From positions 6,448,001-6,512,000 of the forward strand of contig NZ_CP144555.1 in assembly GCF_036607905.1 (NCBI RefSeq): a DNA stretch of 64,000 bases, in the 5' to 3' direction. Under the pieces are notes generated by a model, which did not search any database, had not been told where the DNA came from, and was given only the letters and a program-made list of their open reading frames with translations. A program made the position numbers and the translations under genes. This DNA is from Streptomyces sp. SCSIO 75703 (GTDB taxonomy: Bacteria; Actinomycetota; Actinomycetes; Streptomycetales; Streptomycetaceae). Below are positions 23,780-36,394 of this stretch, piece by piece. How positions within the stretch are numbered: the first letter of the stretch is position 1; each line of letters starts with the position of its first letter.

Positions 23780-24199
23780 TCAGCCGTCCGCCGCTCCCGT
23801 GCCGGGCGTCCCGGCCCCGTGCTCACCGGCGTCGACACGGGCCAGCGCCTCGTCGAGGCTCCCGGAGACGGGCACGGTGATGCTGACCCCCGTCAGGTCC
23901 AGGACGCGCCGCACCGCGGGCGTCGGGGCGATGATGTGCACGCTGCCCGGCAGCTCCCGGGCCTCCTGGTAGACGCGCAGGACGATGTTCATCCCGGAGG
24001 AGTCCATGAACGGCACCTCGGACAGGTCCAGCAGGAAGTGCCGCCGGCCGTGGTGGAGCTGGTTGGCCAGGTGGTGCTGGAACTCGGTCGCGGTGTCGAC
24101 GTCCAGATAGCCCTCCACCTTCAGCAGGGCGACGTCCTCACGGGGCAGCGTCACCTCGACGGACAGCGGGTTCTGGGCAATGGGCACGTGTACCTCCAT
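23780..24199 (-). CDS. STAS-domain anti-sigma factor antagonist (RsbV-like)
   Basis: A 139-residue anti-anti-sigma protein. The STAS core spans about residues 12-115, with the phosphoacceptor motif PFMDSSGMN and Ser67 as the predicted target of an RsbW-like kinase. A Gly/Ala-rich tail ends the protein. In partner switching the unphosphorylated form binds the anti-sigma kinase and frees the sigma factor; PP2C phosphatases regenerate it. It lies between an ANTAR-GAF-PP2C phosphatase gene (176 bases upstream) and rsbR (146 bases downstream), so it is a natural substrate for either phosphatase branch. The ATG at 24199 is preceded by GGAGG-poor sequence. Confidence 0.9.
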   Translation of the reverse strand: MEVHVPIAQNPLSVEVTLPREDVALLKVEGYLDVDTATEFQHHLANQLHHGRRHFLLDLSEVPFMDSSGMNIVLRVYQEARELPGSVHIIAPTPAVRRVLDLTGVSITVPVSGSLDEALARVDAGEHGAGTPGTGAADG

Positions 24200-24375
24200 G
24201 ACTGACGGCCGGCTCGGTCACCCCCGTACGCGACGTCGGTGCGCGCCGTCCGCGGGGCCGCGGCCGGCGGGCCGGTCGTGCCGCCCGCCGCGCCCCCGCC
24301 TCCGCGCACGCGTCTCACCGCGCCGCCCGACTACCCGCGAATCCCGCGGCCACACCCGCCGTCCGCCGGCCCGCG

Positions 24376-26850
24376 TCACCCGACGCGGATGCCCACCAGA
24401 CACGTGTCGTCGTCGGTGTCCGAACGGCTGTAGGTGAGCAGCCGGTCCAGGTGCTGGTCGAGCGTGGCCGGCGTCGGCCGGGCCGTGCTCAGCAACTGCG
24501 CCAGCGACTCCTCCACGGTGCGGTCCCGGCGCTCCACCAGCCCGTCGGTGTACATCAGCAGCGTGTCCTCGCCGGCGAGCTGCACCTCGTCCTCCTCGTA
24601 CGCCGCCTCCGCCACCGCCCCCAGCAGCATGCCCCGCACCAGCGGCAGCGGCGCCGCCTCCGGGCCGCGCACCAGCACCGGCGGCAGGTGCCCGGCCCGC
24701 GCCCAGCGCAGGGTGCGCCGCGCCGGGTCGTACAGTCCGCACACCGCGGTCGCCGTGACCCCGCCGGTCAGATGGTGCGCCACGATGTTCAGCCAGGACA
24801 GGAGCTGGCCCGGACCGGCACCGGTCACCGCGAGGCCGCGCAGCGCGTTACGCAGGACGACCATGCTGGTCGCGGCCTCTATGCCGTGCCCGGCCACGTC
24901 CCCGACGCAGACCAGCACCAGGCCGTTGGGCAGCATCACGGCGTCGTACCAGTCGCCGCCGACGAGCTGCTCGGTCTCGGCGGGCCGGTAGCGCACGGCC
25001 ACCTGGAGGTCCGGAACCCGCAGCGGGGCCTGGGCGGGCGGCATGATCGCGTGCTGCAACTGGAGGGTCAGCCGGTTGCGCTCGATCGCCTGCTGCTCGG
25101 TGTGGGCCAGTTGGTCGCGGGTGGCCGCGAGGGCCACCTCCGTCCAGTGCTGGGCCGAGATGTCCTGGTAGGCGCCGCGCACGACGAGCAGCCGGTCGTC
25201 GGTGTCCAGCACCGGTTCGGCGACGACCCGCACGTGCCGGGTCACGCCGTCGGGGCGCTGGAGCCGGAAGGCCGCCGACGAGGGCCGCCGGTGGTGCAGC
25301 AGCGTGCGCAGGAACCGGCCGATGGCCACCGCGTCGTCCGGGTGGCTGTGCGCGGCCAGTTCCTCCAGCGGTACCGGGGTGCTGGACGTGGGGCGCCCGT
25401 ACAGGTCGAACAACTGGCCGTTCCAGGTGATCTCGCCGGTGAGCAGGTTCTCCTCGAAACCGCCGATCCGGCCGAGCCGCTGCGCGTGCTGGAGGAGGCT
25501 GGCCAGCCGGGCCGTCTCGTCCTCGATCCGCCAGATCAGCAGGACGGCGTTGCCGTGCCGGCTGATGCTGATGTCCGCGGTCGCGGAGAGCGGCACCTGG
25601 TCGACGAGGGCGGTGAGGTTCATCCGCCGGGCCCGGAACGGCTCGCCGGTCGCGTAGACCCGCTCCACGCTCTGGAAGAGCTCGCTGTCCCCGGCGGCCA
25701 TCGGGAAGGCCTCCAGCAGCAGCGCGCCGCCCACGACCGCGCGGGGCCGCCCGGCCGGGTCCAGGAAGCGCTTGTTGACGTGCTGGATGCGGAAGTCCGC
25801 CAGGTGCCCGGCGTCGTCCAGGTGCGGCACCAGCACCAGCGCCGGGTCGTGCAGCCCGTCGGCGAGGTCCATCAGCTCCGCCGCGTCCGGCATGACCCGC
25901 GGTTCCTGCGGTCCGCCGGGCGGCGGCTCGTACGTCTCCAGGGTGTGCGCGCACAGCTCGGCCAGCGCCTCGACCTGCCGGACCACCGGGGGCGGCTGCG
26001 GAGCGAGCGGCACCGGCCAGGCGATCTCCAGCACCCCGTGGATACGGCCCCCGGTGCCGGCGGGCACGGCGGCCCGGCCGCCCTCCGGATACTGGTGGCG
26101 GCCCACGCTGGGCAGCCCGGTCCGCGCGAGCGAGGTGATCCACTGTCCGGCGCGCTCGGTCAGCCCGCTGCGGGCCACCGTCGCCACGTCCGGCGGGACG
26201 TAGCGCCAGCGGGCCGCCTCGGCCGGGGAGAACCCGGCGCTGCCGGCCAGGGTCAGCGACCCGTCGGAGCCCGCCGCCCAGATGGCCACCGCGACCGCGC
26301 CGAGCGGACGCAGCGCCTGTTCGAGGAGGGCGTCGGCGACGGCCTGGGTGTCGCTCGCGGCGAGCGCCCGGCTCTCGGCGGCCCGCAGCCGCACCGCGGC
26401 GGAACCGGCCACCGCGCCCGGGCCGGTTCCGTCGGCGCCGGCCGCCTCCCGGCCGCCGGCCGCGGCGGTGGCGGTGAGGAAGGAGTCGGTGATCTCCGAC
26501 ATCCGGTCCCGGGCGGCCTGGTTGATGACGTCGACCGCGAACTCCAGCGGCGTCGCCTGCGACTGCTCCGCCAGCTCGGCGAGTTGCCGGGCGGCCTCGG
26601 CGGGGCCGCAGCCGAGCCGGGCGACGAGGATGCCCTTGGCCAGCTCGATCAGGGCGCGCCCCTCGGCCTCGGCCTGTGCGTCCCGCACCTCGCGGCTGAG
26701 CCGGGCGACGGTGGCCGCGAGGCGGCCCACGGGGGTGAGCGGGGTGATCGCGCCGAGCCCGTCCGCCGTGGCCGGTGGCCGTGCCGGGGACGGTCCGCGG
26801 TCCGGTCCCCGCCGGTCCGGGGTCTCGTGCCGCCGTCCGGGACCGTTCAC
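24376..26850 (-). CDS. ANTAR-GAF-PAS-PP2C multidomain phosphatase
   Basis: An 824-residue regulator. Residues about 53-112 are an ANTAR-type helical domain (LIELAKGILVARLGCGPAEA), a fold best known for binding RNA hairpins in antitermination. GAF-like sequence follows at about 150-320, PAS-like domains at about 335-430 and 455-560, and a SpoIIE/PP2C phosphatase fills the C-terminus (LVGGDWYDAVML, VGDVAGHGIEA, LMYTDGLVERRD, DDDTCLVGI). GTG at 26850 is chosen; a GTG at 26895 lacks any ribosome site. It lies 73 bases after the hybrid kinase and before a STAS gene, so dephosphorylation of that STAS protein is the likely output. Confidence 0.87.
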   Translation of the reverse strand: MNGPGRRHETPDRRGPDRGPSPARPPATADGLGAITPLTPVGRLAATVARLSREVRDAQAEAEGRALIELAKGILVARLGCGPAEAARQLAELAEQSQATPLEFAVDVINQAARDRMSEITDSFLTATAAAGGREAAGADGTGPGAVAGSAAVRLRAAESRALAASDTQAVADALLEQALRPLGAVAVAIWAAGSDGSLTLAGSAGFSPAEAARWRYVPPDVATVARSGLTERAGQWITSLARTGLPSVGRHQYPEGGRAAVPAGTGGRIHGVLEIAWPVPLAPQPPPVVRQVEALAELCAHTLETYEPPPGGPQEPRVMPDAAELMDLADGLHDPALVLVPHLDDAGHLADFRIQHVNKRFLDPAGRPRAVVGGALLLEAFPMAAGDSELFQSVERVYATGEPFRARRMNLTALVDQVPLSATADISISRHGNAVLLIWRIEDETARLASLLQHAQRLGRIGGFEENLLTGEITWNGQLFDLYGRPTSSTPVPLEELAAHSHPDDAVAIGRFLRTLLHHRRPSSAAFRLQRPDGVTRHVRVVAEPVLDTDDRLLVVRGAYQDISAQHWTEVALAATRDQLAHTEQQAIERNRLTLQLQHAIMPPAQAPLRVPDLQVAVRYRPAETEQLVGGDWYDAVMLPNGLVLVCVGDVAGHGIEAATSMVVLRNALRGLAVTGAGPGQLLSWLNIVAHHLTGGVTATAVCGLYDPARRTLRWARAGHLPPVLVRGPEAAPLPLVRGMLLGAVAEAAYEEDEVQLAGEDTLLMYTDGLVERRDRTVEESLAQLLSTARPTPATLDQHLDRLLTYSRSDTDDDTCLVGIRVG

Positions 26851-26923
26851 GCCGACCACGCTCCGCGGCCGGAGGGGCGCGGCGCCACCGCGCACGCGGC
26901 GCGGGGGAGGATGCCGTACGCGC

Positions 26924-30913
<3,990 letters not shown>

Positions 30914-30937
30914 GCGCATCCTCGTTCCGCTCCCCAG

Positions 30938-30960
30938 GAGTCCTCGGCCGCCGAGGACTC
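30938..30960. promoter_or_regulatory. Perfect 11+1+11 inverted repeat upstream of the hybrid kinase
   Basis: GAGTCCTCGGC, one C, and its exact complement lie 25-47 bases before the kinase start codon, in the presumed leader. A rest of the 339-base gap (30914-31252) holds no gene, but does hold promoters for the divergent PRC-barrel gene. It may be an operator for a dimeric regulator or an mRNA hairpin near the ribosome site. Confidence 0.5.
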
Positions 30961-31146
30961 GGAACCCCTCCGGGGACCGCCGCGCGGCCCCGTCCGTCGT
31001 GCGTGCGTCCTTGCCCCGCACACGTCTTCGCAGTTCACGGATCTGCCCGATGAGAAAAATACGTCAGAGGCTAACCCGGGCGCCGGGAACCCACCAAGAA
31101 GTACCCCGGGCCGGGTGGGACCGCTCCCGTCCGGCGACACGCGTTC

Positions 31147-31171
31147 GAATGCGGCGGCCCCGGGCGGGTAT
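31147..31171 (+). promoter_or_regulatory. Consensus SigB-type promoter for the PRC-barrel gene
   Basis: GAAT (31147-31150), a 15-base spacer and GGGTAT (31166-31171) fit the Streptomyces SigB consensus GNNT-N14-16-GGGTAY at every specified position. Transcription would begin near 31179, about 74 bases before the GTG at 31253. It faces away from the hybrid kinase. Confidence 0.65.
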
Positions 31172-31252
31172 TCATCCGGGGGAGCCGGTCCGGCCCGCGG
31201 TATCCGCCCCGGGCCCGTCACCCACCGACCGGCGCGGGAGGAAAGGGGCAGC

Positions 31253-31624
31253 GTGCCGACGGACAGCATCTGGTCGTTCCGGGCGGACAGCGGGTACGTG
31301 GAGGGGCGGGACCCGACGGGGTTCGCCGTCCACGCGAGCGACGGTGCCGTCGGGCGCGTGGACCGGCAGGCCGGCCACTTCGGCATGCGCCACCTGGTCG
31401 TCGACACGGGGGTGTGGGTCTTCGGCCGCAGCGCGCTCGTCCCGGTGGGCGTCGTCCGGCGCGTCGACCCGGCCGCCCGCAGGGTGACCCTGGGCTGCAC
31501 CCGGGCGGAGGTGAAGGCCGCGCCCCGCTTCCGTACCGACAGCGAGACGATGGACCGGGCGTACCTGGCGGCCGTCGGCGACTACTACCACCGGCTCGCG
31601 GCGGGGGAGGCCCGCCGCCCCTGA
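31253..31624 (+). CDS. PRC-barrel-like small protein
   Basis: A 123-residue soluble protein. The first 80 residues form a beta-rich PRC-barrel-like fold (YVEGRDPTGFAVHASDGAVG, then HLVVDTGVWVFG and LVPVGVVRRVD); a short helical tail follows. PRC-barrel proteins occur in Streptomyces stress regulons and in ribosome and photosystem assembly, but this one's partner is unknown. GTG at 31253 is preceded by GGAGGAAAGGGG. A consensus SigB-type promoter lies 82-106 bases upstream, so it is a likely member of the general stress regulon. Family call is moderately confident. Confidence 0.78.
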   Translation: MPTDSIWSFRADSGYVEGRDPTGFAVHASDGAVGRVDRQAGHFGMRHLVVDTGVWVFGRSALVPVGVVRRVDPAARRVTLGCTRAEVKAAPRFRTDSETMDRAYLAAVGDYYHRLAAGEARRP

Positions 31625-31776
31625 GCGGGTGCCGCACGCCCGCACGGCACGTTCCGGGGAACCACGCAGGGGGAACCGGCCGGCCGGACCCCCTGCGCCC
31701 CGCCGCCCGCGAGGACCGACCCCGACCCGGCCGGCGCGTGTCCGGCCCGGCCACGTGGCCCCGGGGGGCGCCCCGC

Positions 31777-32211
31777 TCACCAGGGCATGAACACGTGGAT
31801 GTCCTTGCCCCGCGCGCCGGTGACCACGCTCACCTGGTCGGACAGGGTGTGGATCAGGTGCCAGCCGATGCCCCCGCCGCCGCTGCTGGGATGGAAGGGG
31901 CGCGGCGCGGGCTCCGTCGCGCTGGTGTCGTGCATCACCACGTGCACCCCGTCGAAGGTCCTGCGCAGCCGCAACTGGAAGGGGCCCGGCGCGTACTGCA
32001 CGGCGTTGGCCGCGAGTTCGGTGACGACCAGCAGGATGTCGTCCCAGTGCTCGGGCGCCGCCGGGGGCGCCACCCGGGCCAGGTCGCCGAGGAAGTCCTC
32101 GGCGACCAGACGCGCACCGGTCACGTTGTGCAGTTCCCCGGTGAAGCTGGCGATGCGGTTCGTGATCTCCTCGGAAGCCAGTGTCCTGTCCCAACGCGGC
32201 TCGGCTGCCAT
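31777..32211 (-). CDS. RsbW-like ATP-binding regulator
   Basis: A 144-residue GHKL ATPase. The N-box is VTELAANAVQYAPG, the G1 Asp is in VVMHDTSATEP, and GGGGIGWHLI is the G2 loop. It is probably an anti-sigma or STAS-kinase protein of the Streptomyces RsbW-like family. I chose ATG at 32211, which has GGGAAGG four bases upstream; ATG at 32232 adds seven residues. The gene is convergent with the PRC-barrel gene and shares no obvious partner gene in cis. The upstream gap contains an AT-richer GGTTGGTTAGTT stretch, which might be part of its promoter. Confidence 0.82.
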   Translation of the reverse strand: MAAEPRWDRTLASEEITNRIASFTGELHNVTGARLVAEDFLGDLARVAPPAAPEHWDDILLVVTELAANAVQYAPGPFQLRLRRTFDGVHVVMHDTSATEPAPRPFHPSSGGGGIGWHLIHTLSDQVSVVTGARGKDIHVFMPW

Positions 32212-32365
32212 CTCGCCTTCCCGGCCCGGCACGGGCCGGGCATCGTCCTTGTCCTGCGCCCCCCTGGTTGGTTAGTTCCCGTGCGGGCGGAGCCTACGCG
32301 CGTGCACCGGGGACGGAGCGGCGCGAGGGGCGCCGGGGAGGGGACGGGACGGCGGGGGCGCGGGG

Positions 32366-34267
32366 TCAGCGGAAGAACACGTTGTCCGCATCGTCCCAGC
32401 TGGCCGGCTCCTCCGCGGGCGGCCGGCGGCGCGAGCGCGCCTCGTACATCGCGTCGATCTCGGCGGCGTAGGTCCGGACGATCTCGTCGCGGCGCAGCTT
32501 CATCGACGGGGTCAGCAGTCCGCTGGCGACGTCGAACGGTTCCGGCAGGATGCGGAACACCCGGATGGACTCGGAACGGGAGACGGCGCTGTTGGCGGCG
32601 GCGACGGCCCGCGCGATCTCCTCGCGCAGCGCGTTCTCCTCGCGGGCCTCGCGGATCGACGCGTCGCCCTGGAGGGCCAGGCCCGCCCGCCAGTGCGACA
32701 GGAACCGCGGATCCAGCGTGATCAGCGCGCCGACGCAGGGCCGGTTGTCGCCCACCACGACCGCCTGGTGGACCAGCGGGTGCTCGCGCAGCCGCTCCTC
32801 CAGCGCGGACGGCGTCACGCTCTTGCCGCCGCTGGTGATGATGACGTCCTTCTTGCGGCCGGTGATCGTCAGGTAGCCCTCCTGGTCCAGGTGGCCGAGG
32901 TCGCCGGTGGCGAACCAGCCCTCCCGCAGCACCGCACGGGTCGCGGCCTCCCGGCCCACGTACCCCTGGAACATCGAGGGGGCGCGGACCAGGATCTCCC
33001 CGTCCTCCGCCAGGTGGACGTCGACGCCGGGCAGCGGCTTGCCGACCGTGCCGGACTTCTCGCGGCCCAGCGGCTGCATGGTCAGCCCGCCGCTGGTCTC
33101 GGTCAGGCCGTACCCGTCGTGCACGTAGACGCCGATGCCCTCGTAGAACAGCGACAGGTCGCGGCTGAGCGGCGAGCCGCCCGAGGTGGCCCGGCGCACC
33201 CGCCCGCCGAGGGCCGTGCGCAGCCGGCGGTACACCGTCCGCTCGTACAGCGCGTGCTGCATCCGCAGGTCCAGGCCCGGACCCGGCCCGCGGTCGAGGC
33301 GGCGGCGCTCCAGGGCCTCGGCGAAGTCCCGCGCGGTCTCCGCGGCCCGCTCGAACAGCGCGCCGCGGCCCGACTCCTGCGCGGCGCGCAGGAAGTTCTT
33401 GTAGAGCCGCTCCAGCACCGAGGGGACCGCGTAGAGGTACGTCGGCCGCAGGGTGCGCAGGGCCCGGGACAACGCCTCCTCGCTCATCGCGGGCTCGTGC
33501 CCCATCAGCAGCCCGCCGCGCAGGCACAGCGTCTGGATCATCAGCCCGTACACGTGGGAGAAGGGCAGGAAGGCGAGGATCACGCCCTGCTCGCCCGGGG
33601 GCGCCACCGTGTGGCCCCAGCCGGCGAGCAGCGTGTCGCACGGGCTGGCGACGCTGCGGTGGCTCAGCGCGCAGCCGAGGGCCTGGCCGGAGGTGCCCGA
33701 GGTGTAGGCGACGACCGCGGTGGAGTCCGGCAGGACGATCCGGCGCATCGAGTCGACCGTGGCCGGCGGGATGTACTCGCCGCGCTCCACCAGCATCTCC
33801 ACCGCGCCGGCGTCGAGCTGCCAGACGTGTCCGAGCGCGGGCAGGGTGGCGCAGACCGAGCCCACGGTCATCACGCTCTGCTCGTCCTCGACCACCACGG
33901 CCACGCAGCGGGCGTCGCGCAGGATCCATTCGACCTGCTCACGCGAGGACGAGGGATAGATGGGCACGACCTCGGCGCCGACGGTCCACAGGGCGTAGCT
34001 GAAGAGCGTCCACTCGTACCGGGTGCGGGCGAGGATGGCGACCCGGTCGCCGGGGGATATGCCGCAGACGATCAGGCCCTTGGCCAGGGCGACCACCTCG
34101 TCCCGGAACCGCGCCGCCGACACCGTCACCCACTCGGCGGAGGACGGCACGGGCCGCCGGGCGAGCACCGGGAGCCGGGGCGTGCGGTCCGCCGTCTCGA
34201 AGACACTGTCGGCGAGTCCGCCGGTCAGGGGCGAGGCGGCGGGGGGAGCGAGGGCGAGTTCGCGCAT
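32366..34267 (-). CDS. Long-chain acyl-CoA synthetase (AMP-forming, FadD15-like)
   Basis: A 633-residue ANL-superfamily ligase that would activate fatty acids with ATP and CoA. The P-loop-like AYTSGTSGQALG, the A5 motif YGLTETSGG, the A7 region WFATGDLG and the hinge GRKKDVIITSGGK are all intact. Notably the P-loop has Gln where Lys is usual (SGQALG versus TGxPKG). The ATG at 34267 is set by an AGGAGC box five bases upstream. It stands alone between the RsbW-like gene and the divergent DUF6480 gene. In mycobacteria the closest type is FadD15; the chain-length preference is not readable. Confidence 0.9.
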   Translation of the reverse strand: MRELALAPPAASPLTGGLADSVFETADRTPRLPVLARRPVPSSAEWVTVSAARFRDEVVALAKGLIVCGISPGDRVAILARTRYEWTLFSYALWTVGAEVVPIYPSSSREQVEWILRDARCVAVVVEDEQSVMTVGSVCATLPALGHVWQLDAGAVEMLVERGEYIPPATVDSMRRIVLPDSTAVVAYTSGTSGQALGCALSHRSVASPCDTLLAGWGHTVAPPGEQGVILAFLPFSHVYGLMIQTLCLRGGLLMGHEPAMSEEALSRALRTLRPTYLYAVPSVLERLYKNFLRAAQESGRGALFERAAETARDFAEALERRRLDRGPGPGLDLRMQHALYERTVYRRLRTALGGRVRRATSGGSPLSRDLSLFYEGIGVYVHDGYGLTETSGGLTMQPLGREKSGTVGKPLPGVDVHLAEDGEILVRAPSMFQGYVGREAATRAVLREGWFATGDLGHLDQEGYLTITGRKKDVIITSGGKSVTPSALEERLREHPLVHQAVVVGDNRPCVGALITLDPRFLSHWRAGLALQGDASIREAREENALREEIARAVAAANSAVSRSESIRVFRILPEPFDVASGLLTPSMKLRRDEIVRTYAAEIDAMYEARSRRRPPAEEPASWDDADNVFFR

Positions 34268-34421
34268 GCGCTGCTCCTGAGCTGTACAGAGGGTGACGTC
34301 GCGGACGGGCACCGTCATCGGCCGGGAGCTCGAATCTAGCCGAGCCGGGGACACCGGGGGGCCGGGACGGCGGAAGTGTGGCCGCCTGGTGATCTCGGCC
34401 GGATCGGGGGACCCGGGGAGC

Positions 34422-34655
34422 ATGACCTTCACGAACCCCGATCCCGATCCCGAGCGCACCACCGGCCTGGAGCCGGGTGGCGGCGTCCCGCCCGGGGAGA
34501 CCCCGCCCGCGGAGAGCAGCCTGCCGGAGGCGGGCCCCTACGAATCGCACAACCCGCCCAAGGGATGGGCGAAGGGCCCGCTGACGCTGATCCTCGCGCT
34601 GGTCGTGGTCTTCGCGGCGGGTCTGCTGGGATACGCCCTCGCCCTGATCTTCTGA
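34422..34655 (+). CDS. DUF6480-like small membrane protein
   Basis: A 77-residue protein that I match to the Streptomyces DUF6480 family. It starts MTFTNPDPDPERT, has an acidic, Pro/Gly-rich N-terminal half (LEPGGGVPPGETPPAES) and one C-terminal transmembrane helix (about residues 53-75). It is probably a membrane-anchored protein with its N-terminus in the cytoplasm. GGGGAG precedes the ATG by a base or two, typical of this family's compact starts. It diverges from the acyl-CoA ligase gene. Function unknown. Confidence 0.8.
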   Translation: MTFTNPDPDPERTTGLEPGGGVPPGETPPAESSLPEAGPYESHNPPKGWAKGPLTLILALVVVFAAGLLGYALALIF

Positions 34656-35198
34656 CCGGCCGCGCCCCACCGCCCGGCGCCCGACCACCGCCCGGCCGCT
34701 GCCCGGCGCCCCGACCGCCGCCGGGCGGCCCCGGCCCGCGCGGACGCGGGCCGCTGGGGCCGACGGGCCCCCGTCCGCGTCCCGGGCCCCGGTGGAACGG
34801 GCGGGCGGCCCCGCCCGCCCGCCGGGGTGACCTCGCCACGGGCGTCCGCCCGCACGCATGGCCACCGCCACGGTCTCCGGGCCCGCCCGCGCCGGCCCGC
34901 CCGCCCCTGGCGCGGCGCCCGGCGGGGTCTCCCGCTCCCGTGCGGGCCGGGCGGCCCGGCGGCCGGGCCCTTCGCCACGCCGGGCGGGCTCGGGGCCGCC
35001 GTGCCGGGACCTCGTCGCGCCGCCTCCGGCACCGGCCCGCGGCCGGTCTCCCGCGTTCGCGGGCCCGGCGGCCCGGCGGCCCGGCGGCCCTGCGGGCCCG
35101 GCTGCGGCTGCCGTCGCCGGGCCGTCGGCTGCGGGCCGGGAGCCCCGGCCACCGGCGTCGCGCGCGTGCTGCCCGTCGACCGGTGACGGTGGCCGCTG
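34656..35198. other. 543-bp extremely GC-rich gap with no supportable gene
   Basis: Long stretches of simple C/G-rich sequence, including the period-8 tandem repeat GGCCCGGC (3.6 copies, 35062-35090). Open frames exist in all six phases, but none shows a start with ribosome site or a recognisable product. It lies 3' to both flanking genes, so it may act as a termination zone or be a decayed gene. Confidence 0.6.
35062..35090. repeat. Tandem repeat, unit GGCCCGGC, 3.6 copies
   Basis: Three perfect 8-base units followed by GGCCC. It sits within the gene-free GC-rich gap and is likely a slippage-prone microsatellite. Confidence 0.75.
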
Positions 35199-36290
35199 TC
35201 AGGCCGCCTGGGTGCGGGCGACGCAGGCGGCGACGACCTCGCGCAGGCTGCCGGTGCGTGCCAGCAGTTCGCGCTGGACCCGGGCGCCGTTGCCGTGGCG
35301 CAGCAGCTCCGCGGCGCCCTCCCGCACCCGGTCCAGGTCGCCGTCGGCGGCCAGCGCCTCCCCCGTGTGGGCCAGCAGCCGGTCGACCACCGCGGCGGCC
35401 GGCGCCCGCCGCATCGTCTCCGGGTGCAGCAGCTCCCCGGTCAGCCCGGAGCGGGCGGCCCGCCACGCGGCCAGCCGCAGCAGGCTCACGCTGTGCGCGG
35501 CCGGCGCCGCGCCCTCGCGCCACTCCCGCACCGCCGTCTCCACCAGGGCGCGGGCCAGCGCGGCGACCAGGACGGCGGTCCGGGCGTCCAGGCACACGTC
35601 CGCGACGCGGAACTCCACCGTCGGATAGCGCGGGGAGAGCCGGACGTCGAAGTAGACCATCCGCTCGTCGAGGATGGTGCCGGTGGCGACCATGTCGGCG
35701 ACCCGTCGCCGGTAGTCCGCGGCCGAGCCGAACAGCTCCGTCGGGCCGGCCGACGGCCACCGCTGCCACACCCGGCTGCGATAGCTGCTGTACGAGGAAT
35801 CGCGGCCCTGCCAGAAGGGGGAGTTGGCGCTGAGCGCCGAGAGCACCGGCAGCCACGGCCGCACCCGGTCGATCACCGCGACGCCCTCCTCGTCGCCGTC
35901 CACCGCGACGTGCACGTGGCAGCCGAGCACCAGTTGCTCGTGGACCACGACGCCGTACTGGGCGGCCATCCACCGGTAGCGCCGGTGCCCGCCGACCGAG
36001 GGCGTGACCGGCAACGGGGAGGTGGCGAGCGCCGCGACCGCGCAGCCGGCCCCCGCGGCGTGCCGCGCCGCCTCCGCGCGGCAGCGCACGATGTCGGCGT
36101 GCAGCAGCCCGAGGTCCGTCTGCGGACGCGTGGCGAACTCCAGCATCTGGCCGTGGAGCTCCTCCTCGAAGACGCCCCGCGGGGCGGCGCCGCGTCCCGC
36201 GCGGGCGAGGACGGCGGCCGACTGCGCGCGCGGCTCACCGGAGTCTGGGTCGACCAGGAGGAGTTCCTCCTCCACTCCGACGGTACGCAC
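35199..36290 (-). CDS. Carboxylate-amine ligase, YbdK family (glutamate-cysteine-ligase-like)
   Basis: A 363-residue GCS2-type ligase. The N-terminal VGVEEELLLVDP signature, FEEELHGQMLEFATRP, a central CHVHVAVDGDEE and the PTVEFRVADVC motif are the conserved ATP/metal-site elements of YbdK enzymes. These form a gamma-glutamyl-type bond between a carboxylate and an amine; weak glutamate-cysteine ligase activity is known for the E. coli member. The start is placed at GTG 36290, immediately before the VGVEEE core. It is 104 bases after glgB on the same strand and could be read with the glucan operon, though no metabolic link is obvious. Confidence 0.88.
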   Translation of the reverse strand: MRTVGVEEELLLVDPDSGEPRAQSAAVLARAGRGAAPRGVFEEELHGQMLEFATRPQTDLGLLHADIVRCRAEAARHAAGAGCAVAALATSPLPVTPSVGGHRRYRWMAAQYGVVVHEQLVLGCHVHVAVDGDEEGVAVIDRVRPWLPVLSALSANSPFWQGRDSSYSSYRSRVWQRWPSAGPTELFGSAADYRRRVADMVATGTILDERMVYFDVRLSPRYPTVEFRVADVCLDARTAVLVAALARALVETAVREWREGAAPAAHSVSLLRLAAWRAARSGLTGELLHPETMRRAPAAAVVDRLLAHTGEALAADGDLDRVREGAAELLRHGNGARVQRELLARTGSLREVVAACVARTQAA

Positions 36291-36394
36291 CTGATGCCGC
36301 CCTCTCTGCGCGGGCCCGGCCGCGGTGTCGGCGGGACACTCCCGCCCGTGCACCCCGACTGCCCCCGCACGCCGGGCGGACACCTCCCCGGGGC

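Noticed and set aside
24200..24375. SigB-type promoter before the STAS gene
   Set aside because: Only GTACGGGGGTG-like sequence is present; neither a proper -10 nor a spaced -35 is found.
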